38,934 nucleotides of DNA from JAWWPY01 sp964412845. GTDB lineage: Bacteria > Actinomycetota > Actinomycetes > Streptosporangiales > Streptosporangiaceae. A model generated the notes under the pieces. The model did not search any database, was not told the origin of the DNA, and saw only the letters and a list, made by a program, of their open reading frames with translations. The translations under genes were made by a program, and so were the position numbers. This document shows positions 26,147 through 34,467 of this stretch, piece after piece. The stretch's first letter is position 1. Each line of letters starts with the position of its first letter. The stretch is taken from assembly GCA_964412845.1 (NCBI GenBank), contig CAYPQM010000051.1, forward strand, positions 1 to 38,934. Direction: 5' to 3'.

Positions 26147-26332
26147 CGGTTCGGCTCACTCGGTTCGGCTCACTCNNNNNNNNNNNNNNNNNNNNNNNNN
26201 NNNNNNNNNNNNNNNNNNNNNNNNNNNNNNNNNNNNNNNNNNNNNNNNNNNNNNNNNNNNNNNNNNNNNNNNNNNCTCGGTTCGGCTCACTCGGTTCGGC
26301 TCACTCAGCCTGGCTCACTCGGTCTGCTCACT
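26147..26332. repeat. 14-bp tandem repeat array interrupted by an assembly gap
   Basis: Two exact CGGTTCGGCTCACT units (26147-26174) run into 100 Ns (26176-26275). On the other side are two more exact units (26278-26305) and two diverged units (CAGCCTGGCTCACT at 26306, a 13-bp unit at 26320). The true array length is unknown. It lies between the small hypothetical gene and the second VWA gene. Confidence 0.92.
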
Positions 26333-26354
26333 GGGCTCGGCTAATCCAGGCCGG

Positions 26355-27482
26355 CTAATTCAACGTCGGCAACAGCATGGCCAGCTCTTCCAGGCTGCTG
26401 AGATCGTGGCCGGACAGCAACAGGTCGATGTGCGGGGCGGCCACCATCATGCCAAGAGTGCTGGGCCGGAAGGCCGGATTGTCACCTTTGTGCGGGTTCA
26501 TCCATACGATCCGGTGACTGAGCCGGGAAAGCCGGTCCATCGCCGTGGCCAGGACGCCAGGGTCACCGCGGTCGAGACCGTCCGAGCAGATCACCACGAT
26601 CCCGCCTCGGCACAGTCCCCGGCGTCCCCAGTCCTTGACGAAGGCGTCCAGCGAGTCGCCGATCCTGGTTCCGCCTTCCCAGTCGAACACCGTCTTCGCG
26701 GCGAGTTCCAGCGCGTCATCCGGCCTGCGATGATCCAGTGCCCGGGTGACCCGGGTGAGCCGGGTGCCGAAGCAGAACACTTCAACCTTCCCCGCCGCAC
26801 GTTTCGCGGAATACGCGAATTGCAGGAGGTTGCGCGAGTAATCCGCCATCGAGCCGGAGACGTCGAGAATCAGGATCAGCGGCCGCAGCCGGAGCTTGCG
26901 CTGCCGCCAGAACAACTCGGCCGGCTCGCCGTGCATGCGCAGCGACTCGCGGACCATCCGGCGCATGTCGGGGGACCGTCCCGAAGGCGCCTTCCTGGTC
27001 CGGCGGGTGCGCCTTTTCGGTGGGGTCAGCCGGAACCTGGCCATGATCCGCCGGACCGCCGCGAGTTCCGCCGGGGTACAGGCGGTGAATGACTTGTGTC
27101 GGAGAGCCTCGGCATCGGACGCCATCAGGCCGAGCGTGGCCTCCTCCTCGTGCCCCGCACCGGCCGGGTCGGTGGCTGGGACCTCCAGCACAGCCTGGGA
27201 CTCGGCCGTCACCTGCGCCTTGAGCGTCAGCATCTCCCGGAGCGGATCAGCGGCGCCCAGGAAGAACCTCCGGAACACCGCGTCATAGACGGGAATGCTC
27301 TCGCGACGGGTGACCAGCGTGGTGCGTCCCGCCCAGTACAGGTCCAGCAGGTCGGACGGGTCCAGCGGTGCCATGGCCGCGGCGTAGGTCACTATGTCGC
27401 CGGAACCCACCGCGATCCCCGCCACTCGAAGCTCGTGGGCGAAACCAACCAGCACGTCGACGAACGGAGCGTGCTCAGCCAC
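26355..27482 (-). CDS. coxE: VWA domain protein, CoxE type (second copy)
   Basis: A 375-aa CoxE-like protein from GTG 27482, which overlaps the moxR stop by 8 bp. A helical N-terminal half (VDVLVGFAHELRVAGIAVGS) is followed by a basic linker (TPPKRRTRRTRKAPSG). The VWA domain has an intact MIDAS (DVSGSM) and ICSDGLDRGD. It pairs with the adjacent MoxR ATPase and would help mature the Cu-Mo site of CO dehydrogenase, most likely for cluster II, which has no such pair on its own strand. It lacks the long acidic insert of the cluster I copy. Confidence 0.88.
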   Translation of the reverse strand: MAEHAPFVDVLVGFAHELRVAGIAVGSGDIVTYAAAMAPLDPSDLLDLYWAGRTTLVTRRESIPVYDAVFRRFFLGAADPLREMLTLKAQVTAESQAVLEVPATDPAGAGHEEEATLGLMASDAEALRHKSFTACTPAELAAVRRIMARFRLTPPKRRTRRTRKAPSGRSPDMRRMVRESLRMHGEPAELFWRQRKLRLRPLILILDVSGSMADYSRNLLQFAYSAKRAAGKVEVFCFGTRLTRVTRALDHRRPDDALELAAKTVFDWEGGTRIGDSLDAFVKDWGRRGLCRGGIVVICSDGLDRGDPGVLATAMDRLSRLSHRIVWMNPHKGDNPAFRPSTLGMMVAAPHIDLLLSGHDLSSLEELAMLLPTLN

Positions 27483-28350
27483 CGGACGCGATCTCTTGCA
27501 GGTTGTCCCGGACCAGGTCAAGATCATCGCGTTCCTTGACCACCGCGCCGAGAGTGTCCTCGGCAACCTGGGCAGTCAGCTCGGTTTCACCGAGAAAGTC
27601 CAGGGTGCGCACCCAGTCGATCGTTTCAGCGACCCCCGGTGGCTTGGCCAGATCCAGCTCACGCAGCCGGTTAACGGCCGCGACCACCTTGCGGGTCAGC
27701 GCTTCGGACACGCCTGGCGCCCGGACGAGCACGATTTCCACCTCGCGTTCGGCGGGCGGGAAGCCGATCCAGTGATACAAACAGCGTCGCTTCAGCGCGT
27801 CGTGCAACTCGCGCGTGCGGTTGGAGGTGAGCACCACGAGGGGCGGGCTCTCCGCCTTGATCGTGCCGATCTCAGGAATGCTGATCTGGAAATCGGAGAG
27901 CACTTCGAGGAGGAAGGCTTCGAACTCATCGTCAGCCCGGTCCACCTCGTCGATCAGCAGGACGGCCTGGTCACCTGCCCGGACTGCTTCCAGCAGGGGC
28001 CGCTCCAGCAGGAATTTCGGGCCGAACAGCTTGTCGACCGCCGCGTCGTCCGCGACCTGGTGCGCCGACAGCGCCCGGATGTGCAACATCTGCCGGGCGT
28101 AGTCCCACTCGTAGAGAGCCTGGTTGGTGTCGATGCCCTCATAGCACTGCAACCGGATCAGCTTCCGGCCGAAGACGGACGCCAGCACCTTGGCGACCTC
28201 GGTCTTGCCTACGCCGACCTCCCCCTCCAGCAAGATCGGACGCTGCAGGGACAGCGCGACGAACAGCGCCGTGGCCAGCCCACGGTCGGCGAGGTAACCG
28301 CCGTGGCGCAAGATCTCGGTGAGCTTACCGACGGTCTCCGGACAGTCCAT
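27475..28350 (-). CDS. coxD: MoxR-family AAA+ ATPase, CoxD type (second copy)
   Basis: A 291-aa AAA+ ATPase. Walker A is GEVGVGKT, Walker B is AVLLIDEVDRADDEF, sensor 1 is VVLTSNRTRELHDALKRR, and the C-terminal lid contains LDLAKPPGVAETIDWV. It is strongly similar in colinear blocks to the cluster I copy (LIRLQCYEG, ALYEW, CLYHWI) but has a longer AHQVADDAAVDKLFGP region. ATG 28350 has AAGGAG upstream. It is coupled to the VWA gene. Expected role: remodelling of immature CO dehydrogenase during Cu-Mo cofactor assembly. Confidence 0.9.
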   Translation of the reverse strand: MDCPETVGKLTEILRHGGYLADRGLATALFVALSLQRPILLEGEVGVGKTEVAKVLASVFGRKLIRLQCYEGIDTNQALYEWDYARQMLHIRALSAHQVADDAAVDKLFGPKFLLERPLLEAVRAGDQAVLLIDEVDRADDEFEAFLLEVLSDFQISIPEIGTIKAESPPLVVLTSNRTRELHDALKRRCLYHWIGFPPAEREVEIVLVRAPGVSEALTRKVVAAVNRLRELDLAKPPGVAETIDWVRTLDFLGETELTAQVAEDTLGAVVKERDDLDLVRDNLQEIASGG

Positions 28351-28383
28351 CCCGCCCTCTCCTTGCCGTCGGCATCCTCGGTG

Positions 28384-28635
28384 TCAGCGGACCTCCGCCG
28401 AGCCGAGGATCAGGTCCCGGACACTGCCCGGCTTCAGCTTGCCCTCGCGCTCCAGCCTGGCCCGCCACGCGGTGCGCAGATCCTCGTCAGCGCCCGCCAG
28501 TCCGTCAAAACCAACGCCCGCCATCTTCTTGCATGTCTTCGTCGTGCCGCAGTCCTCGTCAAGATCCGCGCTGGTCTGCCCCTGAGCGCTCCATACCCCG
28601 CGAAGCACGTCGAGGGCGTCATCCGGCTGACTCAT
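28384..28635 (-). CDS. Hypothetical small protein upstream of the second moxR
   Basis: An 83-aa protein from ATG 28635 with AAGG upstream, ending 33 bp before the MoxR start. The sequence is acidic then basic (DDALDVLRGVWSAQG, then ADEDLRTAWRARLEREGKL) and includes two Cys in EDCGTTKTCKKMAG. GC-rich third positions support coding. No family is recognised. It is probably co-transcribed with moxR-VWA. Confidence 0.6.
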   Translation of the reverse strand: MSQPDDALDVLRGVWSAQGQTSADLDEDCGTTKTCKKMAGVGFDGLAGADEDLRTAWRARLEREGKLKPGSVRDLILGSAEVR

Positions 28636-28764
28636 CTCCAGGTACCTTTCGGCCGACGCTACCTTCGTAGGGCCGACTCTAATTCCTGCTGGTCATTCGG
28701 GCGACAGCGGATTAAGGGTTCTCTTATGGGGCGCACTGTGACCGGCGTCACACTGTGGTCAATA

Positions 28765-29169
28765 TCAGTGCGGCGGGTGATGCTCCCGAGCACAGAGATC
28801 GTAGGCCGTGTTGCGCAGTTCCCTGATGGCCTGGTCCAGTCCGCCGATGGCGTGATGGATCGTGCCGACCGCGCGATGATCTCCGATGAGCCCCAGCGCG
28901 ATGTGCAGTTCCAGCCCCGCCGCGAATAGCCGGCCCGTTGTGACATCGTTCATGTCCCGCGCGATCGGGGCGTGATCTCGGGTCAGGTGCCGTATCGCAG
29001 CCGCCGAACTGTCGGCCTCATCCGCAGGAATCTTGGCCCCAGCCATCCCAGCCGCAGGAACCCCAGCCGCAGGAACCCCCGCCCCAAGAACCCCCGCCCG
29101 AGGCTTTCCGGGCGCCGCACGGAGTTGGGAGTCGTAGCTAGTGGAAGGCGAGCGCGGTGAGCCGCCCAT
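28765..29169 (-). CDS. Orphan HisKA_3-like dimerisation domain protein
   Basis: A 134-aa protein from ATG 29169 with GAGGAG eight bases upstream. The N-terminus is low complexity with GVPAA repeats. The C-terminal ~70 residues (IARDMNDVTTGRLFAAGLEL, then GLDQAIRELRNTAYDL) resemble the dimerisation/phosphoacceptor domain of NarL-type sensor kinases. The phosphorylated His of D-x-H-D is Asn74 here, and no ATPase domain follows. It therefore cannot act as a kinase itself. It may be a dimerisation adaptor or a kinase remnant. The DNA repeats are at 29050-29079. Confidence 0.6.
   Translation of the reverse strand: MGGSPRSPSTSYDSQLRAAPGKPRAGVLGAGVPAAGVPAAGMAGAKIPADEADSSAAAIRHLTRDHAPIARDMNDVTTGRLFAAGLELHIALGLIGDHRAVGTIHHAIGGLDQAIRELRNTAYDLCAREHHPPH
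29050..29079 (-). repeat. 15-bp in-frame tandem repeat
   Basis: AGCCGCAGGAACCCC occurs twice in a row (29050-29064 and 29065-29079), with degenerate flanking copies. It encodes the GVPAA units in the N-terminal part of the HisKA_3-like protein. Confidence 0.75.
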
Positions 29170-29338
29170 CGCAGACGCTCCTCAGATCCGTACCCGGCCG
29201 GGAGTTACCCGCTGAAGCCGCCGGGGTCCAGAGCGGCGTAAGGCGCACCGCAGACTGCGTCCCGGTGCAAAGCCATACACCAACAACGTACACCGGTGCA
29301 TCCCGGTCAGGTAGCCTGGCCGTCACCAGCACGTGGAC

Positions 29339-29353
29339 ATGGCTAGGAGGTGA
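29339..29353 (+). other. Strong Shine-Dalgarno site inside a 4-codon minigene
   Basis: AGGAGGTGA (29345-29353) is close to the full anti-Shine-Dalgarno complement but is followed by no ATG, GTG or TTG at the right distance. The site itself lies within ATG GCT AGG AGG TGA, a four-codon reading frame. It is about 110 bp upstream of the PrmC-related gene. It might be a leader or attenuator element, or chance. No other gene is seen in 29170-29464. Confidence 0.25.
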
Positions 29354-29464
29354 GCCCCATTACCGCCAGTTCAGCCCGGGCGCTCTCGCCGTACTGCCGT
29401 GCGGTCCATCGCCTGACGTAGGTGACCGAGAGAGTGCCCATCGGTGTACCGAAAGGCGCTGCTC

Positions 29465-30361
29465 ATGTCAGCTTCCCCGTCGCCTCATCGTCGATCTGTC
29501 ATCATCGCCAGGCTGCGGACAGCCGGCTGTGTCTTCGCCGAGGACGAGGCGCAGTTGCTCATCTCCACGGCACCCAGCCCGGCCGACCTCGACGCCATGG
29601 TGGGCCGACGAGCCGCTGGCATGCCACTGGAACATGTCCTCGGCTGGGCCGATTTCTGTGGCCTGCGGATGGCCGTGGACCCCGGAGTCTTCGTCCCCCG
29701 CCGCCGCACTGAGTTCCTCGTCCGCCAGGCCGTCGCCCTGGTCCAGCAGGCCATCGCTCCGGCTGGCCAGCCGGCCAGCCCGGCCGACCAGAACCCCGCC
29801 CCGCCACGCCCGGCCGGCCAGAACCCCGCCCCGCCACGCACTGTTGTCGTTGATCTGTGCTGCGGGTCGGGCGCGGTGGGCGCCGCGCTGGCCGCGGCCC
29901 TGGGCCAGGTCGAGTTGCACGCCGCCGACATCGATCCCGCCGCGGTGGCGTGCGCCCGCCGCAACGTCGCCGCCGTCGGTGGTCAGGTGTACGCAGGTGA
30001 CCTCTACGACCCGCTGCCCGGCACGCTGCGCGGCAGCGTCGACATCCTGGCCGCGAACGTGCCGTACGTCCCCACCGGGGAGATTGGGCTGCTGCCCGCC
30101 GAAGCCCGCGTGCACGAGCCGCTGATGGCACTCGACGGAGGCCCCGACGGCCTCGGTGTTCTGCGGCGGGTGAGCGCTGCGGCGCCGGTATGGCTGGCCC
30201 CGGGCGGTCACCTGCTTTTCGAGACCAGCAAGCACCAGGCCCGGCAGGCCGTCGACATCGTCGCCCGGAACGGGCTGATCCCGCAGGTGGTCAGGTCCGA
30301 TGAGCTGACGGCCACGGTCATCATCGGGACCAGGCCCACCTCGGTGGCGACGGAGCGATGA
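29465..30361 (+). CDS. PrmC/HemK-related protein-(glutamine-N5) methyltransferase
   Basis: A class I SAM methyltransferase of about 298 aa from ATG 29465 with AAAGG upstream; GTG 29444 is an alternative. It has PrmC-like features: an N-terminal helical domain with AAGMPLEHVLGWADFCG, SAM motif I VVDLCCGSGAVG, AADIDPAAVACARRN, and the substrate-Gln loop as NVPYVP where true PrmC has NPPY. That variant fits the PrmC-related actinobacterial group of unknown substrate. The linker before motif I carries a tandem QNPAPPR repeat. Confidence 0.85.
   Translation: MSASPSPHRRSVIIARLRTAGCVFAEDEAQLLISTAPSPADLDAMVGRRAAGMPLEHVLGWADFCGLRMAVDPGVFVPRRRTEFLVRQAVALVQQAIAPAGQPASPADQNPAPPRPAGQNPAPPRTVVVDLCCGSGAVGAALAAALGQVELHAADIDPAAVACARRNVAAVGGQVYAGDLYDPLPGTLRGSVDILAANVPYVPTGEIGLLPAEARVHEPLMALDGGPDGLGVLRRVSAAAPVWLAPGGHLLFETSKHQARQAVDIVARNGLIPQVVRSDELTATVIIGTRPTSVATER
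29789..29839 (+). repeat. In-frame tandem repeat in the methyltransferase linker
   Basis: A 21-bp block CAGAACCCCGCCCCGCCACG(C) at 29789-29809 is repeated exactly at 29819-29839, a 30-bp period. It encodes QNPAPPR-PAG-QNPAPPR in the linker before the SAM-binding motif. Confidence 0.88.
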
Positions 30362-30474
30362 ATTGGTGCCGGCCAGCTGGTCGAACTCCATGAGGGCACC
30401 GGGAAGGCGGCACGCCGGGCTGGACGTCGTGGTTGAGGGCGGCGCGGTCAAGGTCACCGACCATGACATGCTGG

Positions 30475-30548
30475 TGGGCCTAGATGGACTTGAACCATCG
30501 ACCTCGTCCTTATCAGGGACGCGCTCTAACCGGCTGAGCTATAGGCCC
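30475..30548 (-). tRNA. tRNA-Ile (anticodon GAT)
   Basis: A 74-nt cloverleaf on the minus strand. The acceptor arm pairs GGGCCTA with TAGGCCC, followed by A. The anticodon arm is CGTCC-CTGATAA-GGACG with anticodon GAT, and the T arm contains GGTTCAAGTCC. CCA is not encoded. It lies 70 bp downstream of the DUF3566 gene, its usual actinobacterial position after gyrA. Confidence 0.97.
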
Positions 30549-30618
30549 TTGAATCGCTGACTCCCGGCAGCCCGGGAACAACCGCCGGGCAAGATTACCG
30601 CATCTGCGGGGGAACAGG

Positions 30619-31632
30619 TCAGTCGGTCTCCCTGAGCGTGACCTCGATCCCGCCGCCCAGGTGGGTGACCAGGTTGTAGATCATGGCACCGACCGTGGAG
30701 AGCGCGGTGATCAGGACGATGTTGACCGCACCGATGAGCATGGTGTAGCCGAGAATCCTGGACGCCGAGAACCATTTAGTCAGGCTGACGCCCGGCGAAC
30801 CCGAACTGGAGGTCACGCTCTCCAGCGTCTTCTGAATCGAGTCGAAGACGCCCAGAGCGGAGAGCGCGAAGTACAACACGGCCACCGCGACGAAGAGCAT
30901 GACCCACGCCACCAGCGAGATGAGGAAGCTGAACTTCATCACCGACCAAGGCTCCAGCCGGGCCAGGACCAGGTCTGCCCGGCGGCCCCGGGTTACGCTG
31001 GGCTTGGCTGCGGCAGCGCTCTTGGCTGTGGTACCGCTCTTGGCTGTGAAGCCGCTCTTGGCCTTGGGCCGCGGGATCCCCGAGAAAACGGTGGTCCGGC
31101 GACTGGCGTCCCCGGTCGTCTCGGCTGAGGGTGTGCCGAACTGGGTGGGGTAGGCCGACGGCCCGGTTGACGTGCCGGCCAGGCCACTTTCCTGGCCGTA
31201 CGCGCTCACCGAAGCCCCTTCCCGCCCGAATGCGGTGTCCCGGCCGTTCGAGTGCTGGGTTTCCCCGGCGTAGCTGTAGGCATTCACGTCGGCGGCAGCG
31301 TCCTGCCCTGACGGGTCGCCGACGGAACTCGCGGCGCCTGTTCCCGCCGCACCGAAATCTTCACCGGCTGGGTCGTACCCGGCTGGGTCGTACCCGGCCG
31401 GATCGTCGCTGGCCGGATCGTCGCTGGCCGGATCGTCGCTGGCCGTTTCCGGGCTCACCGGATCATGGCTCGTCGTTTCGTTGCCTGCCGAGCCAAAGCT
31501 CACCGGACCCTGGCTGTCCACGCCATCGGTGCCCGTGTCGTCAGCTGCCGGATCACGGCTGGCCGGATCCTTGGGATCTGAGCTTGCCGCTCCGTCCGGC
31601 AGCCACGACGGTGGCTCCACGCGTTGGTCCAC
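30619..31632 (-). CDS. DUF3566 domain membrane protein
   Basis: A 337-aa protein from GTG 31632, chosen because GGAGGAGG lies four bases upstream. The first two thirds are disordered and acidic/Ser/Gly-rich, with DDPAS and YDPAG pentad repeats, then KSGTTAKS repeats. The C-terminal ~125 residues are the DUF3566 domain with two membrane helices (FSFLISLVAWVMLFVAVAVL and GYTMLIGAVNIVLITALSTV) and the terminal GGGIEVTLRE. The family is conserved next to gyrA in actinobacteria; its function is unclear. It lies between gyrA and tRNA-Ile as expected. Confidence 0.92.
   Translation of the reverse strand: MDQRVEPPSWLPDGAASSDPKDPASRDPAADDTGTDGVDSQGPVSFGSAGNETTSHDPVSPETASDDPASDDPASDDPAGYDPAGYDPAGEDFGAAGTGAASSVGDPSGQDAAADVNAYSYAGETQHSNGRDTAFGREGASVSAYGQESGLAGTSTGPSAYPTQFGTPSAETTGDASRRTTVFSGIPRPKAKSGFTAKSGTTAKSAAAAKPSVTRGRRADLVLARLEPWSVMKFSFLISLVAWVMLFVAVAVLYFALSALGVFDSIQKTLESVTSSSGSPGVSLTKWFSASRILGYTMLIGAVNIVLITALSTVGAMIYNLVTHLGGGIEVTLRETD
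31358..31450 (-). repeat. 15-bp in-frame repeats in the DUF3566 gene
   Basis: A run of 15-bp units reads CTGGCCGGATCGTCG (three tandem copies) and CTGGGTCGTACCCGG (two copies). They encode the DDPAS and YDPAG pentads in the disordered N-terminal region. Confidence 0.8.
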
Positions 31633-31755
31633 CCGTCCTCCTCCGGAAAGTCTCCTACGAGACGAGGTTATCCCCAATGGGGAGAATCGAACTCGCTAGG
31701 GCTCAGGCTGACCCATTGGTTACCCAATTGATTACTCATAAGACGCAGCCGGGCA

Positions 31756-34389
31756 TCATGACGTTGCGTCTCCAGACCCGTCTGTCATCTCACCGTGACC
31801 TTCACCCGACTCAGGCGCGTCCCCGGCAGCCAGATCGTCCGCTGTGTCCGAGTCGGCCTCAAGCTCATCCTCAGCGCCGTCCCCGGGCCCGTCCAAAGCC
31901 TCAGCCTCGGCCCCGACCAGCGACTCGGCATTGCGGGCAATGGCCACCACGCTGTCGCCCGAGGCCAGGTTCATCAGCCTGACACCCATGGTCTGCCGAC
32001 CCGACAACTTCACTTCGGCCGCCGAGGTCCTGATGACACCACCCGCCGAGGTGATAGCGAAGACCTCGTCCTCGGGGTGCACCATGAGCGCGCCGACCAG
32101 CTCACCGCGGGTCTCGACGATCCTGGCGGTAAGCACGCCACGGCCGCCACGGCCCTGCACCGGGTACTGGTCGGCCGGGGTGCGCTTGGCGTAGCCTCCG
32201 ACGGTCGCGACCAGCACATCGGCGCCTTCGTGGACCACGTGCATGCCGAGCAGTTCGTCGCCGTCAACGAAGCGCATGCCGATCACGCCGGACGTGGCCC
32301 GGCCCATCGGGCGCAACGCCTCGTCGGTCGCGTTGAACCTGATCGCCTGCGCCTGCTTGCTTACCAGCAAGAGATCATCTTCCGGCGAAACGAGCCGCGC
32401 CGCGATCACCTCATCGTCCTCACGCAGGTTGATCGCGATGATGCCGCCTGACCGGGGCGAATCGAAGTCGGTAAGCCGCGACTTCTTCACCAGCCCGGAC
32501 CGGGTGGCGAGGACCAGGTACGGCGCGAGCGAGTAGTCCCGCAACGCGAGCACCTGGGCGATGCGCTCGTCCGGCTGGAAGGCGAGCAGGTTCGCCACAT
32601 GCTGGCCCCGCGCGTCCCGCGCCGTGTCGGGTAGTTCGTAGGCCTTGGCCCGGTAGACGCGTCCCTTGTTGGTGAAGAACAGGATCCAGTGGTGCGTGGT
32701 CGTGACGAAAAAGTGGTCGACGATGTCGTCGGTACGCAACTGCGCGCCGCGCACGCCCTTACCACCCCGCCGCTGCGCCCGGTACAGGTCCGTCTTGGTG
32801 CGCTTGGCGTAACCGCCGCGGGTGATCGTGACGACCACGTCCTCCTCGGCGATGAGATCCTCGTCCGTCACGTCACCGTCGTACGCGATGATCCTGGTCC
32901 GCCGGTCATCGCCGTACTTGGCGACGATCTCGCCGAGTTCCTCGCTGACGATCTGCCGCTGCCGCTCCGGCGAGGCGAGGATGGCCTCGTACTCGGCGAT
33001 CCGGGCCATCAGCTCCTCGTACTCGTCCAGCAACTGCTGCCGCTCCAGGGCGGCCAGCTTGCGCAGCTGCATGTCGAGGATTGCGCGGGCCTGCTCCTCG
33101 TCAATATCAAGCAGTCCCATGAGGCCCAGCTGGGCCTCCGCGGCCGACGCACTGGCCCGGATGAGCGCGATGACCTCGTCGATGGCGTCGATCGCCTTCA
33201 GCAGCGCACTCACGATGTGCGCCCGCTCCTGGGCCTTGCGGAGCAGGAACCGGGTGCGCCGGACGATGACCTCGATCTGATGGCTGACCCAGTACCTGAT
33301 CATCTGGTCGAGCCGGAGCGTCCGCGGCACCCCGTCGACAAGCGCGAGCATGTTCGCGCCGAACGTGTCCTGCAACTGGGTGTGCTTGTACAGGTTGTTG
33401 AGCACGACCTTGGCGATCGCGTCCCGCTTCAGCACGATCACGAAGCGCTGGCCGACCCGGTCACTGCTCTCGTCCTGCATGTCGGCGATGCCGTTGACCC
33501 GGCCGTCCTTCACCAGCTCGGCGATCTTGGTTGCCAGGTTGTCCGGGTTGACCTGGAACGGGAGCTCGGTGACGACCAGGCAGGTACGACCTCGCGCGTC
33601 CTCCTCGACCTCGACCACGGCCCGCATGGTGATCGACCCGCGCCCGGTCCGGTAGGCCTCCTGGATCCCACGGCGGCCGACGATCAGCCCGCTGGTGGGA
33701 AAGTCCGGTCCCTTTACCTGCTCCATCAGCGCGTCGAGCAGTTCCTCGTCGGTGGCGTCGAAGTTCTCCAGGTACCACTGGACGCCCGCGCCCACTTCAC
33801 GCAGGTTGTGCGGCGGGATCTTGGTGGCCATGCCGACCGCGATCCCCTCGGACCCGTTGACGAGCAGGTTCGGGAACCGGCTCGGCAGCACCACGGGCTC
33901 GGATCCGCGCCCGTCGTAGTTGGGCCGGAAATCGACGGTCTCCTTGTCGATGTCCCGCAGCATCTCCATGGCCAGCGGGGCGAGCCGGCACTCGGTGTAC
34001 CGCATGGCGGCGGCCGGATCGTTGCCGGGCGAGCCGAAGTTGCCCTGCCCGTCCACCAGCGGCATCCGCATCGACCAGGGCTGGGCCAGCCGGACCAGCG
34101 CGTCGTAGATCGCGGAGTCCCCGTGCGGGTGGTACTGGCCCATCACGTCGCCGACCACGCGTGAGCACTTGGAGTAGCCCCGCTCGGGCCGGTAGCCGCC
34201 GTCGTACATCGCGTAGAGCACGCGCACATGCACCGGCTTGAGCCCGTCCCTGACGTCGGGCAGGGCCCGGCCGACAATCACCGACATCGCGTAGTCGATG
34301 TAGCTGCGCTGCATCTCGACCTGGATGTCGACCGGCTCGGTCCGGTCATGCTGGGGCGCCGGAGCGTCCCCCGAGTCCACGTCGGTCAC
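31756..34389 (-). CDS. gyrA: DNA gyrase subunit A
   Basis: An 877-aa protein. The breakage-reunion domain has the active Tyr in AAMRYTE. The quinolone-resistance region reads GQYHPHGDSAIYDALVR, with Ser and Asp at the two main resistance positions, so no resistance mutation is evident there. The GyrA box is QRRGGKG, and the C-terminal beta-pinwheel repeats are followed by a ~50-residue acidic tail typical of actinobacteria. ATG 34389 has GAGAGG upstream. It lies 78 bp downstream of gyrB, and together they form the GyrA2B2 enzyme that adds negative supercoils. Confidence 0.99.
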   Translation of the reverse strand: MTDVDSGDAPAPQHDRTEPVDIQVEMQRSYIDYAMSVIVGRALPDVRDGLKPVHVRVLYAMYDGGYRPERGYSKCSRVVGDVMGQYHPHGDSAIYDALVRLAQPWSMRMPLVDGQGNFGSPGNDPAAAMRYTECRLAPLAMEMLRDIDKETVDFRPNYDGRGSEPVVLPSRFPNLLVNGSEGIAVGMATKIPPHNLREVGAGVQWYLENFDATDEELLDALMEQVKGPDFPTSGLIVGRRGIQEAYRTGRGSITMRAVVEVEEDARGRTCLVVTELPFQVNPDNLATKIAELVKDGRVNGIADMQDESSDRVGQRFVIVLKRDAIAKVVLNNLYKHTQLQDTFGANMLALVDGVPRTLRLDQMIRYWVSHQIEVIVRRTRFLLRKAQERAHIVSALLKAIDAIDEVIALIRASASAAEAQLGLMGLLDIDEEQARAILDMQLRKLAALERQQLLDEYEELMARIAEYEAILASPERQRQIVSEELGEIVAKYGDDRRTRIIAYDGDVTDEDLIAEEDVVVTITRGGYAKRTKTDLYRAQRRGGKGVRGAQLRTDDIVDHFFVTTTHHWILFFTNKGRVYRAKAYELPDTARDARGQHVANLLAFQPDERIAQVLALRDYSLAPYLVLATRSGLVKKSRLTDFDSPRSGGIIAINLREDDEVIAARLVSPEDDLLLVSKQAQAIRFNATDEALRPMGRATSGVIGMRFVDGDELLGMHVVHEGADVLVATVGGYAKRTPADQYPVQGRGGRGVLTARIVETRGELVGALMVHPEDEVFAITSAGGVIRTSAAEVKLSGRQTMGVRLMNLASGDSVVAIARNAESLVGAEAEALDGPGDGAEDELEADSDTADDLAAGDAPESGEGHGEMTDGSGDATS

Positions 34390-34467
34390 GTGCCAACCTC
34401 TCCCGTGTCTAGCTGATGCCAGGCTCGCTGGGCCGTGGGGATTCGCGCGAGGCGCCCCCGGGCGGGC

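Noticed and set aside
26147..26332. CRISPR array at the first gap
   Set aside because: The 14-bp units are directly tandem, without spacers on either side of the gap, and no cas genes are present.
34077..34177. Quinolone-resistance mutation in gyrA
   Set aside because: Ser and Asp are present at the two main positions (GDSAIYD). The order of Ser and Ala matches sensitive enzymes of other bacteria.
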